Below, in pieces: positions 1 through 9,429 of a stretch of DNA of 64,000 nt. The stretch spans positions 310,001 to 374,000 of the forward strand of contig NZ_ATTQ01000002.1 of assembly GCF_000419765.1 (NCBI RefSeq). The letters are read 5' to 3'. This stretch comes from Rhizobium mongolense USDA 1844. GTDB taxonomy: Bacteria; Pseudomonadota; Alphaproteobacteria; Rhizobiales; Rhizobiaceae. A model generated the notes under the pieces. That model did not search any database. It saw nothing but the letters and a program-made list of their open reading frames with translations, and was not told the origin of the DNA. Every line of letters starts with the position of its first letter. Within the stretch, counting starts at the first letter, position 1. The position numbers and the translations under genes are program-made.

Positions 1-929
1 AGCCAGGTCTCGGGCTTGCGCTCGGTCGCCGTTGCGATCTTCTCAGGCCCGCGCGTCAGGCGGCCATGTGCGCCGGGGCCGATCCCGGCATAGTCGCCGT
101 AGCGCCAGTAGGTGAGGTTATGGCGGCTCTCGGCGCCGGGCCGCGCATGGTTGGAAACCTCATAGGCCGGCATGCCCTCGCGCGCCATGATCTCCTGAGT
201 CGCCTCGTAGAGGATCGCCGATTGGTCCCCATCCGGCACGATCAGTTTGCCGGCCTTGTGCAGGCCGTAGAAAGGCGTGCCCTCCTCGATCGTCAGCTGG
301 TAGAGCGAGAGGTGATCGACCGCGTATGAGATCGCTTCCTTCAACTCCTTTTCCCATTCTTCGACGGTCTGGTCGGGACGGGCATAGATCAGGTCGAAAG
401 ACATGCGCGGGAAGATGTCGCGCGCCAGCTTGATGGCCTTCAATGCATCGGTGACGTCATGCAGGCGGCCGAGGAATTTCAGATCCCGGTCGTTCAGTGC
501 CTGAACGCCGAGCGACACGCGATTGACACCTGCGGCGCGATAGCCGCGGAAGCGCTCGGCCTCCACGCTCGAAGGATTGGCCTCCATCGTGATCTCGATG
601 CCGTTCGGCACATGCCAGTGCTTGGAGATACCGTCGAGAATGGCCGAAACCGTTGCTGGGTGCATGAGCGACGGCGTGCCGCCGCCAAGGAAGATGCTCG
701 TCACCGTCTTCGGTCCACTCATCCGGCGAACGGCAGCCATCTCCTTCAGGAACGCGGCGGTGAACCGCTCCTGGTCGACCGGCTGATGACGGACATGGCT
801 GTTGAAGTCGCAATAGGGGCACTTCGCCGCGCAGAAGGGCCAATGCACATAGACGCCGAAACCGGGCTCGCCGGTATCGGGCAGAAGCATCGCATCGCGC
901 GTCAAGCTTGGCGTATCGAGAATCTCCAC
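1..929 (-). CDS. hemW: HemW-like radical SAM protein (partial, C-terminus off the left edge)
   Basis: The reading frame enters from the left edge and begins on the minus strand at a GTG at 927-929, nine bases after the rdgB stop, with an AAGG ribosome-binding site upstream; an in-frame ATG lies at 888-890. The N-terminus carries the radical SAM signature CAAKCPYCDF, preceded by VHWPF, which is typical of the HemN/HemW family. HemW proteins bind a 4Fe-4S cluster and SAM and are linked to haem handling rather than to coproporphyrinogen oxidation proper; the short N-terminus and the rdgB neighbourhood favour HemW over HemN. It is probably cotranscribed with rph, the VOC gene and rdgB. About 309 codons are visible and the C-terminal end is missing. 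Confidence 0.85.
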   Translation of the reverse strand, partial: MEILDTPSLTRDAMLLPDTGEPGFGVYVHWPFCAAKCPYCDFNSHVRHQPVDQERFTAAFLKEMAAVRRMSGPKTVTSIFLGGGTPSLMHPATVSAILDGISKHWHVPNGIEITMEANPSSVEAERFRGYRAAGVNRVSLGVQALNDRDLKFLGRLHDVTDALKAIKLARDIFPRMSFDLIYARPDQTVEEWEKELKEAISYAVDHLSLYQLTIEEGTPFYGLHKAGKLIVPDGDQSAILYEATQEIMAREGMPAYEVSNHARPGAESRHNLTYWRYGDYAGIGPGAHGRLTRGPEKIATATERKPETW

Positions 930-938
930 GAACCGACC

Positions 939-1583
939 TTACGCTTCCAGGCAGGTTTCGACAAAGCGTTTGAACGCGCGCGCCCGATGCGACAGGGCCT
1001 GCGGCTTGCCAATGTTCCAGCCGTGCTTTTCCTCGGCACTCATCTCGCCGAAGGTGATGTCGTAACCCTCCGGTTGGAAGACCGGATCGTAACCGAAACC
1101 CTGGGTGCCGCGCGGCGGCCAGACGACCCTACCTTCCACCTCGCCGCGGAAAAGCTCCGTATGCCCGTCTGGCCAGGCGAGGCAGAGCACGCTGACGAAG
1201 CGCGCGCGCCGTTGCTCCGGCTTGCTGGCTCCGGCTTTCTCCAGCGCCTGCTGCACCTTTTCCATCCCCATCGCAAAGTCGCGCGTGCCGTCTGCAGTCT
1301 CGGCCCAGTTGGCCGTATAGACGCCCGGATCGCCACCCAGCGCATCGATCACCAGTCCAGAATCGTCGGAAAGCGCCGGCATTCCTGCTGCTTTGGCAGA
1401 GGCGAGGGCCTTGATCGTCGCGTTTTCCTCGAAGGTTGTGCCAGTTTCGTCAGGCTCGATGAAGTTGAGGTCCGCTGCCGATTTGGCGGTAAAGCCGAGC
1501 GGTCCAATCAGATCCTGGATCTCGCGGATCTTGCCGGCGTTGTGGCTGGCGACGACGATCGTCTTGGTTTCAAGGGTACGCAT
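939..1583 (-). CDS. rdgB: RdgB/HAM1 family dITP/XTP pyrophosphatase
   Basis: This 214-residue protein has the family hallmarks: the N-terminal [13 protein letters not shown] nucleotide-binding segment, the central [15 protein letters not shown] motif and a C-terminal SHRARAF motif. The family hydrolyses non-canonical purine triphosphates (dITP, XTP) to monophosphates and pyrophosphate, keeping deaminated bases out of DNA. The length is normal. The gene sits between hemW and a small VOC gene with gaps under ten bases, so all are likely one transcript starting at rph. Confidence 0.93.
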   Translation of the reverse strand: MRTLETKTIVVASHNAGKIREIQDLIGPLGFTAKSAADLNFIEPDETGTTFEENATIKALASAKAAGMPALSDDSGLVIDALGGDPGVYTANWAETADGTRDFAMGMEKVQQALEKAGASKPEQRRARFVSVLCLAWPDGHTELFRGEVEGRVVWPPRGTQGFGYDPVFQPEGYDITFGEMSAEEKHGWNIGKPQALSHRARAFKRFVETCLEA

Positions 1584-1591
1584 GGTCGGTC

Positions 1592-2008
1592 CTATTCAAT
1601 GCCCCAGATTCTGGCTTCGGCGCATTCGAGGCTGTTTCCCGCGGGATCGCGGAAATAGATCGAGCGGCCGCCGTTCGGCCAGTGGACTTCGGATTCGATT
1701 TCGATGCCCGCGGCTTTGAGCTTCACCGCCATGGCATCGATGTTCTTACCAGACACCCGGAAACATGCGTGGCCCTGACCTTTCGTGCCGTGGGGCGGCA
1801 CCTGCAGGGCGTCGGCCGCTGGCGGTTTCATCGTTTCATCGGGGTTGAAGATCAACAGCACGCCTTGCCCGCAGCGGAAGAATACATGCCGGTTTGCGGC
1901 GCGCGTGATCTTGGCAAGGCCGAGCACGCCTTCGTAGAAAGCCTCGGCCTTGTCGAGATCCTTCGCATAAAGCGCGGTCTCCAGCATGCCTTCCAGCAGG
2001 GCAGTCAT
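1592..2008 (-). CDS. VOC (glyoxalase/bleomycin resistance) superfamily protein
   Basis: A 138-residue single-module protein with the beta-alpha-beta-beta-beta layout of the vicinal oxygen chelate superfamily: an N-terminal [20 protein letters not shown] strand-helix and a C-terminal [19 protein letters not shown] segment whose glutamate is a typical metal ligand. The substrate cannot be read from the sequence; glyoxalase I, dioxygenase and drug-binding proteins share this fold. Its start overlaps the end of rph by four bases, implying translational coupling in the rph-VOC-rdgB-hemW transcript. Confidence 0.8.
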   Translation of the reverse strand: MTALLEGMLETALYAKDLDKAEAFYEGVLGLAKITRAANRHVFFRCGQGVLLIFNPDETMKPPAADALQVPPHGTKGQGHACFRVSGKNIDAMAVKLKAAGIEIESEVHWPNGGRSIYFRDPAGNSLECAEARIWGIE

Positions 2009-2724
2009 CCGGCGATGGCCTGTTTCTGCATGTCGACGAGCTCCACGATGCCGGTTTTCGCCAGTGTCATCAGCGCGGCAAATTCCCCGTCCGTGAACGG
2101 CGTGCCTTCGGCGGTCCCCTGAATTTCAACGATGCCGCCCGCGCCCGTCATGACGAAATTCGCATCGGTTTCGGCGGAGGAATCTTCAAGATAATCGAGG
2201 TCGATCACCGGCTGGCTGGCGAAGATGCCGCAGGAAATCGCAGCGACATGATCCTTGAGCACGCGCTCGACCTTGATCATGTTGCGGGTTTCCATCCACT
2301 TCAGGCAGTCGTAGAGCGCAATCCAGGCGCCCGTTATGGAGGCCGTGCGCGTACCGCCGTCAGCCTGAATGACGTCGCAGTCGAGCGTGATCTGGCGCTC
2401 GCCGAGTTCCTTGAGATCGACGACGGCCCGAAGAGAGCGGCCGATCAGGCGCTGGATTTCCTGTGTGCGCCCGCCCTGCTTGCCGGCTGCGGCCTCGCGT
2501 TTCATGCGCTCGCCGGTTGCCCGCGGCAGCATGCCGTATTCGGCCGTGACCCAGCCCTTTCCAGTGTTGCGCAGCCACGGTGGCGTCTTGTCTTCCAGGC
2601 TTGCGGTACAGAGCACATGCGTATCGCCGAATTTGACGAGGCAGGAACCTTCCGCATGCTTTGAAAAATTGCGCTCGAAAGTGACTTTGCGCATCTGGTC
2701 GGTTTTTCTGCCTGAGGGCCGCAT
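2005..2724 (-). CDS. rph: Ribonuclease PH
   Basis: The chosen start gives [16 protein letters not shown] and a 239-residue protein, the usual length of RNase PH; an upstream in-frame start would add 19 residues without family support. The enzyme is a phosphorolytic 3'-5' exoribonuclease that trims tRNA 3' ends. Visible family motifs include the N-terminal GRKTDQMR segment, the [21 protein letters not shown]-like region (basic RNA-binding patch) and the [19 protein letters not shown] core. The gene is divergent from hrcA and heads the rph-VOC-rdgB-hemW run. Confidence 0.95.
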   Translation of the reverse strand: MRPSGRKTDQMRKVTFERNFSKHAEGSCLVKFGDTHVLCTASLEDKTPPWLRNTGKGWVTAEYGMLPRATGERMKREAAAGKQGGRTQEIQRLIGRSLRAVVDLKELGERQITLDCDVIQADGGTRTASITGAWIALYDCLKWMETRNMIKVERVLKDHVAAISCGIFASQPVIDLDYLEDSSAETDANFVMTGAGGIVEIQGTAEGTPFTDGEFAALMTLAKTGIVELVDMQKQAIAG

Positions 2725-2841
2725 TGTGATCTCCTGAAGCACGATGCCGAAAACCGTGAAGCGGTTCTCGCAAAACATCATGCATGCTTGAATGGTGTCG
2801 ACCGCTTCTACGATTGGCCGCAGCCATTTGCAAATTCCCTT

Positions 2842-2869
2842 TTGCTACGAGGGCGAGAACGGCTATATT
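2842..2869 (+). promoter_or_regulatory. Candidate housekeeping promoter of hrcA
   Basis: TTGCTA at 2842-2847 and TATATT at 2864-2869 are separated by 16 bases and lie about 40 bases before the chosen hrcA start. I saw no CIRCE inverted repeat (TTAGCACTC-N9-GAGTGCTAA) here. Confidence 0.4.
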
Positions 2870-2908
2870 TTACGGATCGTCATCAGCAGCGCAGGTCGAA
2901 GGAAGTTC

Positions 2909-3997
2909 ATGGGGTTCAGGTCGACGTCGGTTTCGGATGCCGTTGCTGCGCTGGATGAACGCTCCAAGGAAATTTTCCGCCGCATCGTTGAAGGCTATCT
3001 GGAAAGTGGCGAGCCGCTCGGCTCGCGCAATCTCTCCCGCATTCTGCCCATGTCGCTGTCGCCCGCGTCGGTGCGCAACGTGATGAGCGACCTGGAAGAG
3101 CTGGGCCTGATCTACTCGCCGCATGTCAGCGCCGGACGCCTGCCGACGCAGGGCGGCCTTCGCTTCTTCGTCGATGCCTTCATGCAGGTCGGCGACCTTT
3201 CCGCCGAGGACCGTGCGAATATCGACCGCCAGGTTCGCCCCGAAAGCCGCGACAATCCGGTTGAATCGATGATGAACGAGGCAAGCCGGATGCTGTCCGG
3301 CATTTCGCGCGGCGCAGGGCTCGTCATCACCTCAAAGAGCGATCCGGTTCTCAAGCATGTCGAATTCATCCGCCTGGAGCCCACCAAGGCGTTGGCAGTG
3401 CTGGTCGGCGATCACGATCAGGTCGAAAACCGCATTATCGAATTGCCGGCAGGCGTTACGTCGTCGCAGCTGACGGAGGCCGCGAACTTCCTCAATGCCC
3501 ATATGTCCGGCCAGACATTGCCGGAATTGCGCAAGCAGCTCAGTCGCTTAAAGGAGAACGTCCGCCACGAGCTCGACGCATTGTCCCGGGATCTCGTCGA
3601 GCGCGGTATCGCGGTGTGGTCTGGCGATGCGGATGAAGGCAAGCCGCCGCAGCTTATTATTCGGGGACGATCCAATCTGCTCGAGGGCCTGGCGGGCGCG
3701 GAGGACCTCGATCGTCTGCGCATGCTCTTCGACGATCTCGAAAAGAAGGACAGCCTGATCGAGCTCTTGAACCTTGCCGAAACCGGTCCGGGCGTGCGCA
3801 TCTTCATCGGCTCTGAGAACAAGCTCTTTTCGCTTTCCGGCTCCTCGCTGATTGTTGCGCCCTATCGCGACGATGACGACCGCATTGTCGGCGCCGTCGG
3901 CGTCATCGGGCCGACGCGGCTCAATTATTCACGCATCGTGCCGATGGTGGATTACACCGCCCAGCTGATTTCCCGGCTTGCGCGCGGCACGCTGTAA
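2909..3997 (+). CDS. hrcA: Heat-inducible transcription repressor HrcA
   Basis: The product of 362 residues starts [20 protein letters not shown]; the ATG at 2909 follows a GGAAG ribosome-binding site, whereas the longer in-frame start has no support. HrcA binds CIRCE elements and represses groESL-type operons, with GroEL as a thermosensing cofactor. The N-terminal winged helix is visible ([20 protein letters not shown], then [19 protein letters not shown], then [16 protein letters not shown]), followed by the GAF-like C-terminal half ending in a [18 protein letters not shown] segment. The gene is divergent from rph and precedes grpE by about 100 bases, a common alphaproteobacterial pairing without dnaK next to it. 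Confidence 0.96.
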   Translation: MGFRSTSVSDAVAALDERSKEIFRRIVEGYLESGEPLGSRNLSRILPMSLSPASVRNVMSDLEELGLIYSPHVSAGRLPTQGGLRFFVDAFMQVGDLSAEDRANIDRQVRPESRDNPVESMMNEASRMLSGISRGAGLVITSKSDPVLKHVEFIRLEPTKALAVLVGDHDQVENRIIELPAGVTSSQLTEAANFLNAHMSGQTLPELRKQLSRLKENVRHELDALSRDLVERGIAVWSGDADEGKPPQLIIRGRSNLLEGLAGAEDLDRLRMLFDDLEKKDSLIELLNLAETGPGVRIFIGSENKLFSLSGSSLIVAPYRDDDDRIVGAVGVIGPTRLNYSRIVPMVDYTAQLISRLARGTL

Positions 3998-4031
3998 AAA
4001 ACCCGGAATGTTTTCTTCTTTGTCACGCAGA

Positions 4032-4060
4032 CTTGATTTTTTGCGGTCAAAGCTCGATAT
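4032..4060 (+). promoter_or_regulatory. Candidate RpoH (sigma-32) promoter of grpE
   Basis: CTTGAT at 4032-4037 and CGATAT at 4055-4060 with a 17-base spacer resemble an alphaproteobacterial RpoH promoter and lie about 39 bases before the grpE start. The -35 matches well; the -10 is only a partial match. Confidence 0.4.
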
Positions 4061-4098
4061 CGGGCCCATCCCAAGAGAACCCACTACCGGAGACCGTC

Positions 4099-4731
4099 AT
4101 GACTGACGAAACGACGAAAAACGGATCTGACGCTGCCGCGGCTGAAGCCGCAGACGACGTTGCCGCAAACGTCGAGAACGAAACCACCGTGGAAGCGCCG
4201 CGCCAGCCGGATCCGCTTGAAGTGCTCAAGGCTGAAAATGCCGAGCTGCGCGACCGCTACCTGCGCCTTGCCGCCGAAATGGACAATCTGCGCCGCCGCA
4301 CGGAGCGCGACGTGAAGGATGCGAAATCCTACTCAGTCGCGGGCTTTGCGCGCGATATGCTTGCCGTTTCGGACAATCTGCGCCGCGCGCTCGATGCCAT
4401 CCCGGCCGAGGCGAAGGAAGCGGGCGAGACGGGCCTCAACACTTTGATCGAAGGTGTGGAGATGACGGAGCGCTCCATGCTCTCAGCGCTAGAGCGCCAC
4501 GGCGTCCGCAAGTTGGATCCGATCGGCCAGAAGTTCGATCCGAACTTCCACCAGGCGATGTTCGAGGTTCCCAATGCCGAAGTGGCGAATAACACGGTCG
4601 TCCAGGTCGTTCAGGCAGGCTTCACGATCGGCGAGCGTGTTCTTCGTCCTGCAATGGTCGGCGTGGCCAAAGGCGGCCCGAAGGCAGCGGATGCAGACCT
4701 CAACACGGCGTTCACCGAAAAGGACGCCTGA
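4099..4731 (+). CDS. grpE: GrpE nucleotide-exchange factor of DnaK
   Basis: The ATG at 4099 follows a GGAGA site and yields a 210-residue protein. GrpE releases ADP from DnaK. An acidic, alanine-rich N-terminus leads into the long coiled coil ([36 protein letters not shown]), then the four-helix bundle and the beta domain ([16 protein letters not shown] ... [20 protein letters not shown]). A heat-shock-like promoter precedes it, and a hairpin overlaps its stop codon. Confidence 0.96.
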   Translation: MTDETTKNGSDAAAAEAADDVAANVENETTVEAPRQPDPLEVLKAENAELRDRYLRLAAEMDNLRRRTERDVKDAKSYSVAGFARDMLAVSDNLRRALDAIPAEAKEAGETGLNTLIEGVEMTERSMLSALERHGVRKLDPIGQKFDPNFHQAMFEVPNAEVANNTVVQVVQAGFTIGERVLRPAMVGVAKGGPKAADADLNTAFTEKDA

Positions 4732-4750
4732 TCTTCTTGTCAGGCGCCTT
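4720..4750 (+). terminator. Hairpin at the 3' end of grpE, possible terminator
   Basis: AAGG-A-CGCCTGA (4720-4731) pairs with TCAGGCG-CCTT (4740-4750) around an 8-base loop, with one bulged A. The stem overlaps the grpE stop codon. The following T tract is short (CTTTCAT), so termination is plausible but not certain. The facing gene ends at 4769. Confidence 0.45.
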
Positions 4751-4768
4751 TCATAATCAGTCTGAAAA

Positions 4769-5713
4769 TCAGATGCGGGCGAAGCGCTCGATCAGCAGAT
4801 CGAAGAAGCCGTCCGCATCCACATAGCGCATCACCTTGGCATTGCGCTTGCGGTCGGTCACATGCCACCAGTCGACCACCGTCATGCCCACGGTCAGCTC
4901 CGACTTCACCTCGATCTCGACATTGCAGTCACGGCCCTTGAAGAGCTCAGGCTTCAGTAGGAAGGCGACGACCGCCGGATCGTGCAGAGGCCCACCGTCC
5001 GAGCCATACTTCTCGACATCGAAGCGCTCGAAGAATTCCAGCATTTCGACCATTGCTTTGGCCGGTGCCGTGCCGAGATCGGCCATGCGCTTCACGCGAT
5101 CCTTCCGTGTCAGCAACTGATGTGTCACGTCGAGCGGCATCATCACGATCGCTATGCCGGAACGAAAGACGATGTCGGCTGCTTCCGGATCGACATAAAT
5201 GTTGAATTCGGCGGCGGGCGTTATGTTGCCGCCCTCGAAGAAGCCGCCTCCCATCATCACCAGTTCACGGATGCGCGGAATGATGTCTGGCGCCTTTTGA
5301 AAGGCCATGCCGATATTGGTGAGCGGTCCCAGCGTACAGAGCGTCACCGTGCCTTCCGGCTCACGGCGAAGCGTCTCGATGATGAAGTCGACCGCGTGCT
5401 GTGCCTGCACAGGCATGGTCGGCTCATCGAGCTCCGGTCCATCGAGGCCGGTCTTTCCGTGCACGTGCTCGGCGGTGACCAGCTTGCGCGCGATTGGCGC
5501 GTCGGCGCCTGCGAAAACCTTCGTGCCGGTCCGTCCGCAGAGCTCGCAGACGATGCGCGCGTTGCGGCTCGTGTAGGAGAGCGGCACATTGCCTGCGACG
5601 GTCGTGATGCCGAGCACCTCCAGCTCTTCGGGACTGCCGAAGGCAAGCATGATGGCCGCTGCATCGTCCTGGCCGGGGTCGGTGTCGATGATGATCTTTC
5701 TGGGGTTCGCCAT
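4769..5713 (-). CDS. Inosine-uridine preferring nucleoside hydrolase family protein
   Basis: From the ATG at 5713, which has a GGAG site upstream, the product is 314 residues, the usual size of the IunH/Rih family. The N-terminal KIIIDTDPGQDDAAAIMLA motif supplies the calcium-binding aspartates that define these enzymes; TLGPLTNIGMAFQ, a GGNITPAAEFNIYVDPEAA segment and a late GPLHDPAVVAFLL segment also match. These enzymes split ribonucleosides into base and ribose; base preference cannot be read. It is monocistronic and convergent with grpE. Confidence 0.93.
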   Translation of the reverse strand: MANPRKIIIDTDPGQDDAAAIMLAFGSPEELEVLGITTVAGNVPLSYTSRNARIVCELCGRTGTKVFAGADAPIARKLVTAEHVHGKTGLDGPELDEPTMPVQAQHAVDFIIETLRREPEGTVTLCTLGPLTNIGMAFQKAPDIIPRIRELVMMGGGFFEGGNITPAAEFNIYVDPEAADIVFRSGIAIVMMPLDVTHQLLTRKDRVKRMADLGTAPAKAMVEMLEFFERFDVEKYGSDGGPLHDPAVVAFLLKPELFKGRDCNVEIEVKSELTVGMTVVDWWHVTDRKRNAKVMRYVDADGFFDLLIERFARI

Positions 5714-5891
5714 TGCGTTGCTCCGTCTCAAGGTGCACGTGGTCGTGGCAGGCACCATTCGTTTATTTTTCCGTCGCAGATCGGCGCAGCCGCTGCGTCG
5801 ACGATGTGATGCGAGCCGCCATGCTCTTTGTCAAGCAACGGCCTCAGTCCAACCGTCTTAAATTCATGTGACTGCGATGCGCCGCATATGT

Positions 5892-5920
5892 CTTGCGCGA
5901 AACGCACAGACTTCCCATAT
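5892..5920 (+). promoter_or_regulatory. Candidate RpoH (sigma-32) heat-shock promoter of hsp20
   Basis: CTTGCGC (5892-5898), a 14-base spacer and TCCCATAT (5913-5920) match the CTTGAAA / CCCCATNT sigma-32 pattern, with seven of eight positions in the -10. The start codon of hsp20 is at 5983, leaving an untranslated leader of roughly 55 bases. Confidence 0.55.
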
Positions 5921-5944
5921 TAACGGCGTCCGGATGCTGCGCTT

Positions 5945-5976
5945 AGGTCCGGGAAGGTCGCTTGCATCAAGGACTT
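5945..5976 (+). promoter_or_regulatory. Possible SD-masking hairpin (RNA thermometer) in the hsp20 leader
   Basis: AGGTCC (5945-5950) can pair with GGACTT (5971-5976) with one G-U pair. The right arm contains the GGA of the AAGGA ribosome-binding site at 5969-5973. Rhizobial small heat-shock genes often carry ROSE thermometers, but I cannot fold the whole leader or show the conserved ROSE core here. Confidence 0.3.
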
Positions 5977-5982
5977 TGAAAG

Positions 5983-6408
5983 ATGAGCCGCATGACACCT
6001 TTCGCCAGCCCGCTGCTTCTGGGCTTCGACGCCATGGAAAAGACGCTTGAACGCATTTCCAAGGCAAGCGACGGTTACCCACCCTACAATATCGAACGTA
6101 TCGCCCCCGGCCAAGGAGCGCCTGAGCGCCTGCGCATCACGGTCGCCGTCGCCGGGTTCAGCGAAGATGAGCTGGACGTGACGACGGAAGAGAATCAATT
6201 GTTGATCCGCGGCCGCCAGGTCGAGCATGGCGAACATGAATATCTCTATCGCGGCATTGCTGCGCGCCAGTTCCAGCGAACCTTCGTGTTGGCAGACGGC
6301 ATGCAGGTTCTGGGCGCCAGCCTCAAGAACGGATTGCTTGCCGTCGATCTCGTTCGTCCGGAACCGGCGCGCATGGTGAAGAAAATTAACATTTCGGTCT
6401 CACAGTAG
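5983..6408 (+). CDS. Small heat-shock protein, Hsp20/IbpA type
   Basis: The 141-residue protein has the Hsp20 layout: a short N-terminal arm (ending DGYPPYNIER), the alpha-crystallin domain (RLRITVAVAGFSEDELDVTT, then QLLIRGRQ, REFQRTF-like RQFQRTFVLADG) and the GASLKNGLLAVDLVRPEP strand preceding a short C-terminal tail. Such ATP-independent holdases bind unfolding proteins in the cytosol. The AAGGA site at 5969-5973 is well spaced. An RpoH-like promoter precedes it, and a DUF1150 gene follows 47 bases downstream, a pairing common in rhizobia. Confidence 0.95.
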   Translation: MSRMTPFASPLLLGFDAMEKTLERISKASDGYPPYNIERIAPGQGAPERLRITVAVAGFSEDELDVTTEENQLLIRGRQVEHGEHEYLYRGIAARQFQRTFVLADGMQVLGASLKNGLLAVDLVRPEPARMVKKINISVSQ

Positions 6409-6455
6409 GACAACGGCCCATTCGGCTGTTGGTCCCTTCTCCCGGAGGTACAGGA

Positions 6456-6713
6456 ATGTTGATGAAAGAAGCGAATTCTCACCTGACCAAGTCCGAACTT
6501 GCCGGTATCGGCAACGGCGAGGTCGCCTATATCCGCAAAATGCGCAACGACGAGGTTTCGAAGTGCTTCCCCGAAGCACCGGATATCGATCCGAGCGTGG
6601 ACCTTTGGGCTCTCTTCGGCGCAGACGGAACGCCGATCCTGCTCACGGACAATCGCTCCAGCACCTTCTTCAAGGCGGCTGAAGACGAATTGAAGACGGT
6701 CAGCCTGCACTAA
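6456..6713 (+). CDS. DUF1150 family small protein
   Basis: The ATG at 6456 follows a strong GGAGG (6444-6448) and gives 85 residues. The sequence contains the family core GNGEVAYIRKMRNDEVSK and a C-terminal FGADGTPILLTDNRSS segment. I recognise it as DUF1150, a small alphaproteobacterial family usually found directly behind an hsp20 gene; the biochemical role is unknown. The linkage suggests heat-shock co-expression. Confidence 0.85.
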   Translation: MLMKEANSHLTKSELAGIGNGEVAYIRKMRNDEVSKCFPEAPDIDPSVDLWALFGADGTPILLTDNRSSTFFKAAEDELKTVSLH

Positions 6714-6723
6714 AGATGCAGGC

Positions 6724-7421
6724 TTAGACCCTTTTGAATGTCAGATAGGCGGAGGATCTGCCCTCGCGCCGGGCCTTGGCCTCGTAGCGTGTGCTCGGCC
6801 AGCCCTCATAGGGCGTCAGCCAGTCGGCAGCGTTTTCCGCAAGCCAGTCGAAGCCGCCGTGATCGCGGCACTTCAGCAGCGTCCAATTCACGTAGGTATC
6901 GATGTCCGAGGCGAAGCAGAAGAACCCGCCCGGCTTCAGCACGCGATGGAAACGGTCGAGATTGGTCTTGGAAACGAAACGCCGTTTCCAATGCTTCCGT
7001 TTCGGCCAGGGATCTGGATAGAGCAGATCAATGTGATCCAGGCAGCCGTTTGGTAACCAGTCGAGCAGCTGCGTTGCATCGTCGTCATAGACGCGGATAT
7101 TCTTTGCACCCTTCGTCTCGATGCTTGCCAGCAGTTTCTGCATGGAATTGATGAAGGGTTCGACGCCGATGAAGCCGGTCGAGGGCATTTCCAGCGCACG
7201 GTGGATCAGATGTTCGCCGCCGCCGAAGCCGATTTCCAGGCGCAGCCGTTCAGCCGGAACCGGAAAGAGGTTTTTCAGCGGCTCTGGTGGAGCCGCCGAA
7301 AGGTCGATGAGGAATGCCGGGAGCAGGGTGTTCAGTCTTTCCGCCTGATGTTCGCGGAGAGCCTTCCCCTTGCGGCGACCGAAGAATGCCTCGGTCGCGC
7401 GCCCCCGACGCTCCATATCCG

Positions 7422-7425
<4 letters not shown>
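6724..7425 (-). CDS. trmB: tRNA (guanine-N7-)-methyltransferase
   Basis: The chosen start [20 protein letters not shown] gives 233 residues; it overlaps the metK stop in an ATGA junction. TrmB methylates G46 in the variable loop of tRNA using SAM. The SAM-binding segment [17 protein letters not shown], the [17 protein letters not shown] catalytic/tRNA-binding motif and the C-terminal ATRYEAKA-like region ([13 protein letters not shown]) are all visible. The coupling to metK puts a SAM-using enzyme behind the SAM synthetase. Confidence 0.95.
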
Positions 7426-8675
<1,250 letters not shown>

Positions 8676-8747
8676 TTCGGGATTCCCCTCAAAGAACAAA
8701 AGCCGTTAGTTGGTACTCATTTCACGTTCGAAAAACAAGCACAGAAG

Positions 8748-8769
8748 GACATAAATATATCTTTATATC
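8748..8769. promoter_or_regulatory. 22-bp palindromic operator candidate upstream of metK
   Basis: The sequence reads GAC-ATAAA-TATATC-TTTAT-ATC, an imperfect palindrome with perfect ATAAA/TTTAT arms. It lies in the metK promoter region. Methionine-cycle genes of alphaproteobacteria are often controlled by dedicated repressors such as the ArsR-family SahR; I cannot confirm that this is such a site. Confidence 0.4.
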
Positions 8770-8803
8770 TACCACAAAATAATAAAACTTGCCCTTAAAA
8801 CGC

Positions 8804-8837
8804 AAAAAAGGTGGCCTTTCGACCACCTTTAAAAAAA
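8804..8837 (-). terminator. Rho-independent terminator of praR
   Basis: AAAGGTGG (8807-8814) and CCACCTTT (8823-8830) form a perfect 8-bp stem with an 8-base loop. A-runs on both sides in the plus strand give T-runs on either strand, so it could act in both directions; the praR transcript, ending at 8856, is the obvious user. Confidence 0.85.
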
Positions 8838-8855
8838 CTGGAGGCATCAAAGCGT

Positions 8856-9275
8856 TCAGTCCGTGTCGGCCTCGGCGGCCAGTGCCTTCACAAGCTCCAC
8901 GACCTTGCGGCGAACCTTCGGGTCGGAAATCTTCACGAACGCCCGGTTGAGCTGAAGTCCCTCCGAGGAAGAGAGGAAATCAACGACATAATTTGAGCTC
9001 GACGCTTCTGCCATGCCGGTCAATCCGCCGGTGTGATCGCCCGGGGCGTCCTCGAAGAAAAAGGAAACCGGGACGTTGAGAATACTCGAGATGTTCTGCA
9101 GGCGGCTCGCACCGACGCGGTTCGTGCCCTTTTCATATTTCTGGATCTGCTGGAAGGTAATGCCGAGGCTCTCGCCTAGCTTCTCCTGGCTCATACCAAG
9201 CATTGTACGGCGAAGCCGAATGCGGCTGCCAACGTGTATGTCGATCGGGTTAGGCTTCTTCTTGTTTTCAATCAT
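8856..9275 (-). CDS. praR: XRE-type helix-turn-helix regulator, PraR/PhrR-like
   Basis: The 139-residue protein has a single Cro/CI-type HTH near residues 15-70 (RIRLRRTMLGMSQEKLGESL then ITFQQIQKYEKGTNRVGASRL) and a short C-terminal region rich in charged residues. I recognise it as the rhizobial PraR/PhrR type: in R. leguminosarum PraR represses quorum-sensing and attachment genes, and in Sinorhizobium a relative responds to acid. Position beside metK fits that assignment. It has its own promoter candidate within the lnt 3' end, and a strong terminator. Confidence 0.82.
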   Translation of the reverse strand: MIENKKKPNPIDIHVGSRIRLRRTMLGMSQEKLGESLGITFQQIQKYEKGTNRVGASRLQNISSILNVPVSFFFEDAPGDHTGGLTGMAEASSSNYVVDFLSSSEGLQLNRAFVKISDPKVRRKVVELVKALAAEADTD

Positions 9276-9335
9276 GGTCGTGCCCTAGCAAAGAATTTCA
9301 ACCTGGTTAAACCGGCAGTGCCCAGACCCATCCGT

Positions 9336-9388
9336 AACGCCACGTTGTAAGCGGCGCAAACCCCATCATCAAGCATACGTTAACAACG
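9336..9388. promoter_or_regulatory. Two short inverted repeats in the praR upstream region
   Basis: AACG-CCA-CGTT at 9336-9346 and CGTT-AAC-AACG at 9378-9388 are both 11 bases with 4-bp arms, and their starts are 42 bases apart, about four helical turns. They lie between the candidate promoter and the praR start and could be autoregulatory sites; short arms make chance occurrence possible. Confidence 0.25.
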
Positions 9389-9400
9389 CCGATCGCCACC

Positions 9401-9429
9401 ACTATGCAATTTTAGGGGTTTTCGGTCAA
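9401..9429 (-). promoter_or_regulatory. Candidate praR promoter
   Basis: On the minus strand TTGACC (9424-9429) and CATAGT (9401-9406) are spaced by 17 bases. The -35 lies just inside the end of lnt. It would give a leader of about 120 bases before praR. Confidence 0.4.

Noticed and set aside
2725-2908. Possible CIRCE element at hrcA
   Set aside because: No TTAGCACTC-N9-GAGTGCTAA-like inverted repeat is present.
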